Source of the DNA: Clostridium drakei
GTDB lineage: Bacteria > Bacillota > Clostridia > Clostridiales > Clostridiaceae
Direction: 5' to 3'
Length of the DNA stretch: 64,000 bases
NCBI RefSeq assembly: GCF_000633595.2
Contig: NZ_JIBU02000027.1
Coordinates: 124,001-188,000, forward strand
In this document: piece after piece, positions 49,638-59,180 of the stretch
Layout: each line of letters starts with the position of its first letter
Numbering within the stretch: position 1 is the first letter of the stretch
Made by a program: the position numbers and the translations under genes
The notes under the pieces: model-generated
Databases searched by the model: none
Told to the model about the DNA's origin: nothing
Seen by the model: only the letters and a program-made list of their open reading frames with translations

Positions 49638-50822
49638 ATGGGTGAAAAGAAATATGGCTTGACAGTAAAAATTGCTGTATTAACTTTAGCTGCTATGTTA
49701 TATACAACAAGTATGACTACACCAGCACTTGGCGAAATAGCAAGAGCATTTCCTAATGTAAGTCCAACTGTGGTTAAGCAGATTTCAACTATACCATCTT
49801 TAATGATGATTATATTTTCTTTGGTGCCGGGACAGTTGGAACGTTTTATATCCAAGAAGTCGGTAATATATTTAGCACTTATACTATCATTTATGGGAAT
49901 CTTACCTGCTTTCTTTGGAGGTATGACTTTAATATTGGTCAGTAGAATTTTATTTGGTGCTGGTCATGGAATGTTATTTCCTTATGCTGCATCTATGATA
50001 GCTTATTTATTTGAAGGCGAAGAAAGAAATGCATTAATGGGATATAAGACTTCTGTAGGAGCAGTTTCTGGTATAGTATTCCAGATGCTTGGCGGTATTT
50101 TGGCTATGTACAGTTGGAGATATGCTTTTCTTGGATTTCTGCTTATAATACCATCATGTTTAATGATAATGTTTATGCTACCTGAACCAGAAAAAAAATC
50201 AAATGCAGCTGAAAAAATAGTCTCAAAAGAAAAAGTATCTATGAATACTTATATAATTGCTGTATTAAATATGCTGTTAAATGTTCTGACATTTTCCTTT
50301 ATGACCAATGTATCTATAGTAATGGTATCAGGTAAGGTAGGAAATGCTGCTCAAGCTGGTTTTGTACTTACATTATTTACTGTTGGTTCTTTTATTGCAT
50401 CTATGATGTATGGCAGAATTATATCAAAAATATTTAAAAAGTTTACTATTGTTCTTGCAGTTGGATTGTATGGATTATCATTTCTTTTGCTAGTAAGTGT
50501 AAACACATATTCAATGTTTTGTGTAGCTGGTATTATTTATGGGCTTGGGTTTGGAACTTTTAATCCAGAAATTGTTATTAAGGTAATTAAAAGCTCATCA
50601 GCACCTGCAGCAATTTCAACGGGTATTCTTTTTGCACTACAAGGGTTGGGACAATTTTTATCACCATTTGTTTTAACAGCTATTACTAAATTGCTTAGAA
50701 TTAGCAGTATAAAGGCAGCATGGAATGTTTCAGCAGTATGTGTTTTAGGTGCTGCTATAATTCTATGCTTAGTATTGGCTTTTAGAAAATCAGAGAAACC
50801 GCCATTTACTGAAGCAAAATAA
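49638..50822 (+). CDS. MFS transporter linked to the UroD-family gene
   Basis: This 394-residue protein has about 12 membrane segments, with SRILFGAGHGMLFPYAASMI and YKTSVGAVSGIVFQMLGGIL in the first half. It follows the UroD-family gene by 39 bases behind AAGGAGATG and should be in its operon. It probably imports that enzyme's substrate or exports its product. The usual motif A between helices 2 and 3 is weak (LERFISKKS). Confidence 0.88.
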   Translation: MGEKKYGLTVKIAVLTLAAMLYTTSMTTPALGEIARAFPNVSPTVVKQISTIPSLMMIIFSLVPGQLERFISKKSVIYLALILSFMGILPAFFGGMTLILVSRILFGAGHGMLFPYAASMIAYLFEGEERNALMGYKTSVGAVSGIVFQMLGGILAMYSWRYAFLGFLLIIPSCLMIMFMLPEPEKKSNAAEKIVSKEKVSMNTYIIAVLNMLLNVLTFSFMTNVSIVMVSGKVGNAAQAGFVLTLFTVGSFIASMMYGRIISKIFKKFTIVLAVGLYGLSFLLLVSVNTYSMFCVAGIIYGLGFGTFNPEIVIKVIKSSSAPAAISTGILFALQGLGQFLSPFVLTAITKLLRISSIKAAWNVSAVCVLGAAIILCLVLAFRKSEKPPFTEAK

Positions 50823-50961
50823 TGAATAAGATCATCATAGTTTGCAACAAAGCACAGCAGAGTATTGATTTCTGTAAGGAATAATTAAGCATGAAACATC
50901 TATATATTTTGATGTACAAAGTCAATTAAAAGTGATATCTTTTGCTATGATTTTGGCAATA

Positions 50962-50999
50962 AAAACCTATACTTTAACAAGAGTTTTAGTATAGGTTTT
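50962..50999 (+). terminator. Terminator of the UroD-MFS operon
   Basis: AAAACCTATACT and AGTATAGGTTTT form a 12-base-pair stem, followed by ATATTTATTT. The rest of 50823-51027 holds nothing recognisable. Confidence 0.75.
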
Positions 51000-51027
51000 A
51001 TATTTATTTGGTTGTACATTATAAAAT

Positions 51028-51056
51028 TTGAACTTTTTATACAGAAAATATATAAT
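51028..51056 (+). promoter_or_regulatory. Promoter of the ABC transporter operon
   Basis: TTGAAC and TATAAT with 17-base spacing, about 100 bases before the ABC gene. Confidence 0.65.
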
Positions 51057-51159
51057 AAAACTACATAGGAATTTTATGGTTGCAAATTATTATTTTACTA
51101 AATTTGTAATATCTTTTGATGGATTACATTTTAATAAACAGAAAGGAAAGTACATAATT

Positions 51160-52005
51160 ATGGAAAATTTAATTACTCTTGAAAATGTTAGTAAAACTTA
51201 TGGGAATAAATGTGTACTGGATAATATAAATTTAAAAATTGTAAGAGGTCAAAATTTAGCTATCATAGGGGATAATGGTACAGGAAAAAGTACATTACTA
51301 AGAATAATAGCAGGTTTAAGCAGTTTATCTAGTGGTAAAAGAATTTTGTGCACTAATGGCGATAAACTTAAAATTGGGTATGTTCCAGATCGTTTTCCTA
51401 AACTTAATTTTACTCCATATGAATATATTTACTATATGGCAAAGATAGAAGGATTTTCTCAAACCTATATAGATAAATGCTCAAGTGAATTGTTTCAAAC
51501 CTTTAATATTAATTTAATGAAGGATACTTGGATAAAATACCTATCCAAAGGTACAATTCAAAAAGTTGCTGTTATACAAGCCTTTATGTCTAAACCTGAC
51601 ATATTACTATTAGATGAGCCCCTTTCAGGACAGGACAATAAGTCACAAAAAAAGTTTATTGATATATTACAAAAATTTAAAACAGAGGAAAGCTGTATTG
51701 TATTAGCATGCCATGAAATGAATTTGGTTGATAAGCTCACAGATGAAGTTATAACGATTGAAGATGGTAAAATTATAAGTAATATACATAATAAAGATAA
51801 TGATTATGGGAATATGTTGATACGTTTTAAAGTATGCGAAGGATTTGATGCCAGTATGATAAAAAAGTTTAATGGGTTATTAAATATAGTAGAAAATGGA
51901 CAATTAGTCAGTGTTTTAATAAATAAGCACTATAGTGATATTGCTATATCTAAATTATTGCAAATGGGCTGTAGTATTGCTTCAGTGAATGAAGATAATC
52001 TATAG
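51160..52005 (+). CDS. ABC transporter ATP-binding protein
   Basis: This 281-residue protein starts at ATG 51160 after GAAAGGAAAG; the upstream frame is leader. It has Walker A GDNGTGKST, a variant signature YLSKGTIQK in place of LSGGQ, Walker B ILLLDEPLS and switch His (LACHEMN). The last ~75 residues are an accessory domain (FKVCEGFDASMIKKFNGLLN). It pairs with the next gene as an exporter or a bacteriocin/peptide-type ABC system. Confidence 0.9.
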   Translation: MENLITLENVSKTYGNKCVLDNINLKIVRGQNLAIIGDNGTGKSTLLRIIAGLSSLSSGKRILCTNGDKLKIGYVPDRFPKLNFTPYEYIYYMAKIEGFSQTYIDKCSSELFQTFNINLMKDTWIKYLSKGTIQKVAVIQAFMSKPDILLLDEPLSGQDNKSQKKFIDILQKFKTEESCIVLACHEMNLVDKLTDEVITIEDGKIISNIHNKDNDYGNMLIRFKVCEGFDASMIKKFNGLLNIVENGQLVSVLINKHYSDIAISKLLQMGCSIASVNEDNL

Positions 52006-52026
52006 GTTAGAAGGGATAAGTTAATT

Positions 52027-52746
52027 ATGAATGCTTTTAAATATTTAATGGTGTACTTTTTTAAAGATTACAAAAGATCTTACAAATATATTGCTCCTTT
52101 ATTGGTGTACGTTGTTGTAATTTCAGCCATGTACTCTAATAAGCCTGCCTATGTAATGAGTTCGTATGCAGTTACATGCATATTTATATATGCAATTTCT
52201 GCATGGCTATCCTTTGGATTTATTGATAACGAATATCTTGTACAGCAGCAATTAACTATTTTACATGTTAAAAGTGAAAATATTTATTATTTATGTAAAA
52301 TATTATTCATGTGGATCTTTATTATAATTTTAGACGTATTTGCAGTTTATTATCCAATTTTAAATGGTGCTTTTATTAGAAAAGTTGTTATATCAGATAT
52401 TATAATTGCATTAATTAGTCATGCAATTGTTGGATTCCTTGGAGTTACTGTTGGAAGTTTATTTAGTTCTAGGTTAGTTAAAGATAGAAAAATGGCAATA
52501 TTATTTTTAAATCTACTTATTATTGTTTCAACTATGGAAAAACCTATTGTTCAATCATTTCCATTCTTAAAATGGATAGGTGTGATATTGCCACCTACAT
52601 ATCTGATCATAGATAAAATTGGTTCAATAGATTATATAAATATAGGAAATATATTTAATATAATAGTTGCTCTTGCAATAGCGTTAATTTATGCGATGAT
52701 TTTGATAATACTATTTATAAAATGCATGAAGAAAAAATTGTTTTAG
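52027..52746 (+). CDS. ABC transporter permease
   Basis: This 239-residue protein has about six hydrophobic helices, following the ATPase by 21 bases. The gene is the right size for a half-permease of an ABC-2-type exporter; FLGVTVGSLFSSRLVKDRKM is the intracellular loop. Sequence similarity to named families is low. The exported substrate is unknown; the following secreted peptidase-like gene may be functionally linked. Confidence 0.75.
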   Translation: MNAFKYLMVYFFKDYKRSYKYIAPLLVYVVVISAMYSNKPAYVMSSYAVTCIFIYAISAWLSFGFIDNEYLVQQQLTILHVKSENIYYLCKILFMWIFIIILDVFAVYYPILNGAFIRKVVISDIIIALISHAIVGFLGVTVGSLFSSRLVKDRKMAILFLNLLIIVSTMEKPIVQSFPFLKWIGVILPPTYLIIDKIGSIDYINIGNIFNIIVALAIALIYAMILIILFIKCMKKKLF

Positions 52747-52791
52747 TTTATCATTAACCAATTAAAAAATTTTTTTATGGAGGTACTTATT

Positions 52792-53547
52792 ATGAAAAAA
52801 AGTAAGATTATTATTAGGTGTTTTACAATATTTATAATTACTTTATCTTTATTTTTTATATCATCCAATAGGTCAATCGTCTACGCATTTAATTGCTACA
52901 CAATAAGTTTTTCAGATTTTAAAGAGATATCTAAAAATGTTTATGTAGAACCTGATACTTCTGATGGAGAAACAAGCAATATATTGAATACTATTTCTAA
53001 ATCTAAAGATACTGTGGCTCAGTTGTATGGAAATTTTAATGCTAAACCTGTTTTTATAATTAGCAAAGATCAATCAACGCTAAAAAAATATGGAGTTGAA
53101 AATAAAACAGGGGCCACACAAAAAACTATATTTGGTAGTTATATAGTTTTAGGACCAAATGGTTTAAATACTAATGTAATTTCTCACGAACTTACTCATA
53201 GTGAATTAGCATACAGAATTAATAAAAGCAAAATCACAAAAGTTCCTGTGTGGTTTGATGAAGGAATGGCAATGCAAGTAGACAATAGGACTCAATATTC
53301 TGAAGAACAATGGGTAAAGAAAACTTCAAATGGTGCGAAGGTAACTAATATGAAAAATTTAGATTCATATGCACAATTTTATGCAAGTGATTTAAATATA
53401 AGAGTGTTAAATTATACATTAGCAAAACATGAGGTACATAGATGGTTATCTGCTGTAGGACAAAAAGGCTTATCAAAATTAATAGAAGATGTTAATAATG
53501 GCTGTGATTTTTACAAGTCTTATAACAACATTGAAGCAGGAAAATAG
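52792..53547 (+). CDS. Secreted gluzincin-like metallopeptidase (MA-like)
   Basis: This 251-residue protein starts at ATG 52792 behind GGAGG. It has a signal peptide (KIIIRCFTIFIITLSLFF), then the zinc-binding SHELTHSELAYRI with His132 and His136, and a downstream WFDEGMA giving the third ligand, Glu157. This spacing is typical of peptidase MA-like domains. It follows the ABC permease by 45 bases. It may process or degrade a peptide handled by the transporter; that is inference. Confidence 0.75.
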   Translation: MKKSKIIIRCFTIFIITLSLFFISSNRSIVYAFNCYTISFSDFKEISKNVYVEPDTSDGETSNILNTISKSKDTVAQLYGNFNAKPVFIISKDQSTLKKYGVENKTGATQKTIFGSYIVLGPNGLNTNVISHELTHSELAYRINKSKITKVPVWFDEGMAMQVDNRTQYSEEQWVKKTSNGAKVTNMKNLDSYAQFYASDLNIRVLNYTLAKHEVHRWLSAVGQKGLSKLIEDVNNGCDFYKSYNNIEAGK

Positions 53548-53680
53548 ACAAATAAATACTAAACTCAAATGATTCATAGTAATGCTGTATTGCTAAATTT
53601 TAATAATGAAAAGTTCAATTCAAGAGATATAAACGATGTGATATAATGAAATAATGATTTTTATATGAGGAGAAAAAGCT

Positions 53681-53911
53681 ATGAAAGTTATATTTGAATT
53701 TAAAGATACAACTGGAAAAACACTCACAGATAACTCAATGGAAAAGGAATTAACTAATGATGAAATACTTGTAATATTAAATAGTAAGGAAGTAGATTAT
53801 CCAGTTAATAATGGATTTTTGTTTACTGTTAAACATTGTATAGTTGAAAATTCTACATATGATATGTTTACAGAGCCATATAAGCTAAAAATAACTCTTA
53901 TAGAAAAGTAG
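53681..53911 (+). CDS. Small hypothetical protein
   Basis: This 76-residue ORF follows GAGGAGAAAAAGC. It begins MKVIFEFKDTTGKTLTDNSM and reads as a small beta-rich domain with no membrane segment or cysteine-rich motif. I do not recognise it. A strong bidirectional terminator follows, supporting a real gene. Confidence 0.55.
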   Translation: MKVIFEFKDTTGKTLTDNSMEKELTNDEILVILNSKEVDYPVNNGFLFTVKHCIVENSTYDMFTEPYKLKITLIEK

Positions 53912-53912
53912 G

Positions 53913-53959
53913 AAACAAATTAATTCATGTTATATTTAGCATGAATTAATTTGTTTTTT
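53913..53959. terminator. Bidirectional terminator
   Basis: AAACAAATTAATTCATG and CATGAATTAATTTGTTT form a perfect 17-base-pair stem between converging genes, with A- and T-runs at the ends. Confidence 0.85.
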
Positions 53960-53970
53960 GTACATTGATA

Positions 53971-54657
53971 TTATTTAAGTATATCCTTAAGTTCCATTAA
54001 ATTATAAATTTCATAAGTAGGTTTAAATTTTGTTGTATTTGCAATTTTATTTGAGTTAAGCCAGCAGGTGTCAATACCTGAATTTATACCACCCTGTATA
54101 TCAGAAGTTAAGCTATCACCTACCATTAATACCTTGCTTTTGTCAGTATGCTTTAGGTTATTTAAAGCAAGTTCAAATATTTTAGAATCTGGCTTGGACA
54201 CCCCTACTTCTTCAGATATAACTATATCCTGAAAATATTTTGCTATAATGGATTTTCTTATTCTTTTGTTTTGCACATCTGTAAGACCATTAGTTACTAT
54301 ACTAAGCTTATAGCTTTTATGCAAACTTTCTATAAGAGGTATGCTGTCATCATATAAAAAAGATGCATTAGCTAAATGCTTCATATATGATCTGGCAAAT
54401 TTAACTTCATCAAATTCAAGATTCAATTTATCAGATAACCTCTTAAATCTTTCTACCTTTAATTTTTCTTGAGTAATTAATCTTTTCTCAAATTCCTTCC
54501 AAATAGCTTTATTTATATCACTGTATATTTTTAAATGATAATTTTCATCATATTCAATATTAAATTCCAGTATGGCATTTTTAAAAGCATCTCTTTCAGA
54601 TTTTTTAAAATCAAATAAAGTTTCATCTGCATCAAATATTATTATTTCGTATTTCAT
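53971..54657 (-). CDS. YjjG-like HAD-family nucleotidase
   Basis: This 228-residue HAD phosphatase has motif I DADETLFDF with Asp9 and Asp11, motif II SIVTNG, a motif III Lys in SKPDSKIF and motif IV GDSLTSDIQGG. The helical cap and full-length similarity fit YjjG, a pyrimidine 5'-nucleotidase that acts on non-canonical nucleotides. It stands alone and converges with the small hypothetical gene. Confidence 0.85.
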   Translation of the reverse strand: MKYEIIIFDADETLFDFKKSERDAFKNAILEFNIEYDENYHLKIYSDINKAIWKEFEKRLITQEKLKVERFKRLSDKLNLEFDEVKFARSYMKHLANASFLYDDSIPLIESLHKSYKLSIVTNGLTDVQNKRIRKSIIAKYFQDIVISEEVGVSKPDSKIFELALNNLKHTDKSKVLMVGDSLTSDIQGGINSGIDTCWLNSNKIANTTKFKPTYEIYNLMELKDILK

Positions 54658-54703
54658 TATTTATTAATCCTCCAATTACTTAGTTTTTATATGATTACTA
54701 CCA

Positions 54704-54763
54704 TTGCTCAGATAAGAGATACTCCTTACAAGTAAACTTCACCTGAGTCTAAGAATTACTTTA
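54704..54763 (+). repeat. Dispersed structured intergenic element, degenerate copy
   Basis: Arms GCTCAGAT and ACCTGAGT flank a loop with AGTAAACTTC; CTAAGAATTACTT follows as in the other copies. It lies between the divergent YjjG and Crp/Fnr genes. Confidence 0.6.
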
Positions 54764-54872
54764 TAATTGTAACATATATTAAAGTACTCATATAAGGAAC
54801 ATTCTGTTAAAGAAAATTATTATGACTTTGCTTTACATTACTTTATGGATAAGATACCATATTGATATAAAT

Positions 54873-54918
54873 TATGATGTGACATATGTCCTGTTTATGA
54901 TGTGACATATGTCCTGTT
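54873..54918 (+). promoter_or_regulatory. Perfect 23-base tandem repeat, probable autoregulatory operator
   Basis: TATGATGTGACATATGTCCTGTT occurs twice without a gap, ending at the AAGGAGG of the Crp/Fnr gene. Each unit contains the palindrome GACATATGTC, flanked as TGTGACATATGTCCTG, similar in kind to Crp/Fnr sites. Its location over the ribosome-site side suggests repression of its own gene by the regulator. Confidence 0.75.
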
Positions 54919-54929
54919 AAGGAGGGTTT

Positions 54930-55619
54930 ATGGATAGAATTTCGAACAGTGAACTTTTGAAGTACTATTTTGTTAAGTATGATATAGAAAATATATTTGA
55001 TGATAATATAATAAATTATGCACAGCTTCATTTTTATCATAAGGATGAGCTTATATTAAAAGTAGAAAATGAACTTGAATATTACTATTTGCTTGTTAAG
55101 GGAAAAATTAAAATATCCTATCTTTTTGAAAATGGAAAGTCAATGCTTTTAAAGTTTTATAAAGAATTTAACATAATAGGAGACTTAGAACTTCTAAAAG
55201 ATAAGCCTATACGCTGCAATGTTGAAGCAACAGAAGATACCTATTTGATTGCTATACCTTCAAATATACTCAGAAAAAAGTATATGAATAATGTTAATTT
55301 TTTACATCATTTAGTAGATTCTTTAAGTGAAAAGCTTGAGGCAACTATTAATAATACATCATACAACTTTATATATCCACTTACCAATAGATTGGCTAGC
55401 TATTTAGTTGAGCATATAACAGATAAAAGCACTATAGTTTTAAGTTCATCCTTTAAAGAAATAGCCCAATTTCTAGGAACAACCTATAGACATTTAAATA
55501 GAACTTTTAAAGAACTCGAGGATGAAAAAATTATAAAATGTGAGAATACAACAATACATATTTTAGATAAAGACAGACTTCGAGAACTTTCTAAAAATTT
55601 GTATATGACATCTATATGA
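54930..55619 (+). CDS. Crp/Fnr-family regulator, YeiL-like
   Basis: In this 229-residue protein, residues ~25-130 form a cyclic-nucleotide-binding-type beta barrel (YYYLLVKGKIKISYLFENGK), followed by a dimer helix (YPLTNRLASYLVEHI) and a winged HTH (IAQFLGTTYRHLNRTFKELE). The YPLTNRLASY and TYRHLNR stretches are like E. coli YeiL. No N-terminal Fe-S Cys cluster is seen. Two tandem palindromic sites precede the gene, so autoregulation is likely, and the adjacent molybdopterin oxidoreductase gene is a candidate target. Confidence 0.87.
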   Translation: MDRISNSELLKYYFVKYDIENIFDDNIINYAQLHFYHKDELILKVENELEYYYLLVKGKIKISYLFENGKSMLLKFYKEFNIIGDLELLKDKPIRCNVEATEDTYLIAIPSNILRKKYMNNVNFLHHLVDSLSEKLEATINNTSYNFIYPLTNRLASYLVEHITDKSTIVLSSSFKEIAQFLGTTYRHLNRTFKELEDEKIIKCENTTIHILDKDRLRELSKNLYMTSI

Positions 55620-55778
55620 TTAGTTATGGTAAATATAAAATCAATATTGAGATGACAATTATTCATGTGGTATAATCTATTAAATATAAAATTTAAAGTT
55701 TTTTATACACTAATTCTTTGAGCATCATTTTTAAAATACAGATATGAAAAATTTGCGAAAATATAAGGAGGAATAGTT

Positions 55779-57788
55779 GTGGAAGTTTTTAGATCAGTTT
55801 GTCCCTATGACTGCCCTGATACCTGTGGTCTTATTGTTCATGTTGAAGATGGAAAAGCTGTAAAGGTACAGGGAGATCCTGAACATCCTTTTACAAGGGG
55901 AACACTTTGTCCAAAGATGGCTCATTATGAAAAAACAGTTCATTCTGAAGGACGTATTTTAACACCACTTTTGAGAAAGGGTGCTAAGGGCAGTGGTGAT
56001 TTTGTGCCTATATCCTGGGATGAGGCTATTGAACATATTAAAACAAATTGGAAAGAAATTATTGATAAGTATGGAGCAGAGGCAATACTTCCATATTCAT
56101 ATGCAGGAACTATGGGATTAGTTCAACGTAATTCAGGTCATCCATTTTTTTATAGTTTAGGTGCTTCAAGACTTGATAGAACTATTTGTGCACCAGCTAA
56201 AGAATATGGATGGAATGCAGTTATGGGAGAAACTATGGGACCTCATACGAGTGAGATACAGGAAAGTGATTTAATTATTTTATGGGGAATCCATGCAATA
56301 GCAACTGATATTCATATTATACATGATATAAACATAGCTAAGAAAAAGGGAGCAAAAGTATGGCTAATTGATACATATGAAACTAGTACAGCTAAAATTG
56401 CTGATAGAGTTATTGTAGTTAAGCCTGGTACTGATGGTGCTTTAGCACTTGGAATGATGCATGTAATGGCAGAAAAAAATTTAATTGATAAAGATTTTGT
56501 AAATAAGCATGTACAGGGATATGAGGAGCTTAAAGATATTGTTTTACCAGATTACTCACTGGATAAAGTAAGTAAAATAACTGGAATTGATGCTTCAGTA
56601 ATTGAAGATATGGCAGTACAGTATGGTAAGTCTAAAGCACCATTTATTAGACTAGGTAGTGGTTTGTCACGTTATGGTAATGGAGCAATGACTGTAAGGA
56701 CAATTACTTGTTTGCCAGCGCTTGTTGGTGCATGGGGAAAAGCTGGAGGTGGTTTGCTAACATCTGTATCTGCATCTCATGCTTTTAATAAAAAACTTGT
56801 AACTAATGAAGAATTTCAACAAAAAACAACAAGAATTATAAATATGGTTGAATTGGGTAATGCTTTAAATGAATTGAATGATCCACCTATAATGAGTTTA
56901 TATGTATATCATTCAAATCCAGCAGCAGTAGCTCCTGATCAAAACAAGGTACTGCAAGGATTAGCTAGAGAAGACTTATTTACAGTAGTTCATGAGCGTT
57001 TTATGACTGATACAGCAAAATATGCTGATATTATTTTGCCAGCAACAACTTCTCTTGAACATAGCGATTTATATAGTGCTTATGGTTATTATGCTGTACA
57101 GAGGGCTTATCCAGTAGTATCCCCAGTAGGTGAAGCAAAATCCAATTTTGAAGTGTTTAGCTTACTAGCAGATGCGATGGGAATAAACAAACCTTTCTTT
57201 AAGCAGTCAGCTGATGATTTAATAAATACTATACTTAAAAAACCAACTTCATGGCTTGCAAGTACTAAAATTCAAACATTAATTGAAGGAAAACCATTAG
57301 AGTTACCACTGCCTGAGGGATATAAGACTCAATTTAAAACTTCTTCAGGAAAAATTGAAATTTTAAATCAAAATGAGGATGAACCTTTACCAGTATATTT
57401 TAAACCTCATGAAGATGATGCAGAATTTTGGTTAATAAATGCTCCAGATCCACGACTATTAAATTCTTCTTTTAATGAAAGAGAAGAGCTAGTGAAGACA
57501 AATAAAATGATCTTACAGGTAAATCCAGAAGATGCTTCTAAAATAGGATTAGAAAATGGTGAACTTGTTACTGCTTATAATGAAAGAGGAGAAGTTGACT
57601 TTAAGTTAAGTATCACAACTAAAGTTCCAAAGGGAGTTGTTGTTACTGAGGGAGTTTGGTGGCTAAAAAATACACAAGGAAATCGTTCAGTTAATACACT
57701 TACTTCCCAAAGGCTTACTGATCAGGGAAAAGGAAGTACTTTTTATGATGTTAAGGTAAATATTAAAGCTTCAAAACAAAATCTATGA
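55779..57788 (+). CDS. Molybdopterin-dependent oxidoreductase (DMSO reductase family)
   Basis: This 669-residue protein starts with GTG behind AAGGAGG. A [4Fe-4S] site is formed by Cys8, Cys12, Cys16 and Cys44 (CPYDCPDTC and GTLCPK). The molybdopterin domains include LIILWGIHAIATDIH, the GxDGAL motif (KPGTDGALALGM) and the C-terminal MopB-like barrel. No twin-arginine signal is present, so it is cytoplasmic, and no electron-transfer subunits are encoded next to it. Substrate unknown. Confidence 0.87.
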   Translation: MEVFRSVCPYDCPDTCGLIVHVEDGKAVKVQGDPEHPFTRGTLCPKMAHYEKTVHSEGRILTPLLRKGAKGSGDFVPISWDEAIEHIKTNWKEIIDKYGAEAILPYSYAGTMGLVQRNSGHPFFYSLGASRLDRTICAPAKEYGWNAVMGETMGPHTSEIQESDLIILWGIHAIATDIHIIHDINIAKKKGAKVWLIDTYETSTAKIADRVIVVKPGTDGALALGMMHVMAEKNLIDKDFVNKHVQGYEELKDIVLPDYSLDKVSKITGIDASVIEDMAVQYGKSKAPFIRLGSGLSRYGNGAMTVRTITCLPALVGAWGKAGGGLLTSVSASHAFNKKLVTNEEFQQKTTRIINMVELGNALNELNDPPIMSLYVYHSNPAAVAPDQNKVLQGLAREDLFTVVHERFMTDTAKYADIILPATTSLEHSDLYSAYGYYAVQRAYPVVSPVGEAKSNFEVFSLLADAMGINKPFFKQSADDLINTILKKPTSWLASTKIQTLIEGKPLELPLPEGYKTQFKTSSGKIEILNQNEDEPLPVYFKPHEDDAEFWLINAPDPRLLNSSFNEREELVKTNKMILQVNPEDASKIGLENGELVTAYNERGEVDFKLSITTKVPKGVVVTEGVWWLKNTQGNRSVNTLTSQRLTDQGKGSTFYDVKVNIKASKQNL

Positions 57789-57839
57789 TTTACCAATAGT
57801 TATTAATACCTATTTCATATAAATACAGAAAAATAAGTA

Positions 57840-57873
57840 AAGGGATATGTTATGCATGTGTAATATATCCCTT
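57840..57873 (+). terminator. Terminator of the molybdopterin oxidoreductase gene
   Basis: AAGGGATAT and ATATCCCTT flank a 16-base loop. The T-run is short. Confidence 0.6.
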
Positions 57874-58015
57874 AATTATAGTTATTGAAGATAGCTTGTT
57901 AGTAGTTTTAATAATAACTTTTGTTTTATAAATATAAGAAAAATATGAAATCAAATATAGCTGTAGATTTTGAATTATATATATTAATGTGACTTAATTT
58001 TCGGAGGATGGAAAA

Positions 58016-59122
58016 ATGAAAAGAATAAAATGTATAGATATACTTAGAGGATTTTCGGTAGCTGCAATGTTGGCTTGTGATAGTCCAGGAAATACTGATA
58101 GATTTTACCCTCAGATGAGACATGAACCTTGGGATGGAATTAATTTTTCTGATTATGGTTTCCCATTCTTTCTAATAACAATGACAATGATGATTCCAAT
58201 CGTTATGGGGAGGAAGTTAGATTCTGGAGAAAAAACAATTCCAATGATTATAAAATCTATTACAAGAAGTATAATGTTGGTTTTACTAGGATTATTTTTA
58301 AATGCATTTCCTAAGTTTGACTTTCATACAATGAGAATACCACAAACTTTAGTAAGGATGGGAATTGTTTATTTAGTTGTATCACTAACTTACATACTGG
58401 CTAAAAAATTTCTTAAGAAAGACGAATATATCCTTAGTCTATTTTTATCACTTGGTATTATAATAATTTTGGGTTATTACTTTAAAATGAAACCTTATGG
58501 GTTAATTATTGATAGAAATTTAGAAAGAATAGTAGATATGAAATATTTAGCAGGTCACTTAGCTTATAGCACTTGGGACCCAGAGGGAATTATGAGTACA
58601 ATCCCTTCAATAGCTACTGGAATGTTTGGTGTTGTAATTGGTGGATTACTAAACTTTAAAACAAATAACTATTATAGAGCATTAAGTATAACAGGTTTAT
58701 CTGCAGTTGGATATATAGGCGCTAAAGTGTTTAATAATTATATGCCATATAATAAGATGCTTTGGTCAAGCTCCTATGTGTTAATGACTATGTCAGTAAC
58801 AGCTTTGATTATAGCAGTATTATATATAATCTGTGATACATTTAATAAAGACAGATTATTTAAACCTTTTATAGTATTAGGAAGTAGTCCAATTTTTGTT
58901 TATATGATTTCTGAACTACTAATAAGAACTCTTTGGAAAGTACCAATTTATGATAAACAGTTTACAGAACCCTTAATATTCTGTAAGTGGTTTACATTTA
59001 AATTTATAACTCCTTGGTCTGGTACAGTTTTAGATTCATTTTACTTCTCTATTCTATATGTTATATTCTGGATGTGTATAATGAGCAAATTTTATGAAAA
59101 AGGTAAATTTATAAAACTTTAA
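58016..59122 (+). CDS. COG4299/NagX-like membrane acyltransferase-family protein
   Basis: This 368-residue protein starts behind GGAGG. It has about nine to ten membrane helices and begins KRIKCIDILRGFSVAAMLAC, the typical first helix of the heparan-alpha-glucosaminide N-acetyltransferase-like (COG4299/DUF5009) group. Motifs RIPQTLVRMGIVYLVVS and WDPEGIMSTIPSIATGMFGV are also characteristic. Bacterial members may acylate sugars such as amino sugars of the wall, but few have been tested. Confidence 0.82.
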   Translation: MKRIKCIDILRGFSVAAMLACDSPGNTDRFYPQMRHEPWDGINFSDYGFPFFLITMTMMIPIVMGRKLDSGEKTIPMIIKSITRSIMLVLLGLFLNAFPKFDFHTMRIPQTLVRMGIVYLVVSLTYILAKKFLKKDEYILSLFLSLGIIIILGYYFKMKPYGLIIDRNLERIVDMKYLAGHLAYSTWDPEGIMSTIPSIATGMFGVVIGGLLNFKTNNYYRALSITGLSAVGYIGAKVFNNYMPYNKMLWSSSYVLMTMSVTALIIAVLYIICDTFNKDRLFKPFIVLGSSPIFVYMISELLIRTLWKVPIYDKQFTEPLIFCKWFTFKFITPWSGTVLDSFYFSILYVIFWMCIMSKFYEKGKFIKL

Positions 59123-59149
59123 AAATTAGCTTATATTCGTATAATAAAT

Positions 59150-59180
59150 AAAAAGTCTGAGTTTAGTTCTCAGGCTTTTT
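59150..59180 (+). terminator. Terminator of the COG4299 gene
   Basis: AAAAAGTCTGAG, a short loop and CTCAGGCTTTTT. The arms pair with one G-T pair and end in a T-run. Confidence 0.8.

Noticed and set aside
55779-57788. Selenocysteine in the molybdopterin enzyme
   Set aside because: No in-frame TGA is present; the frame is uninterrupted.
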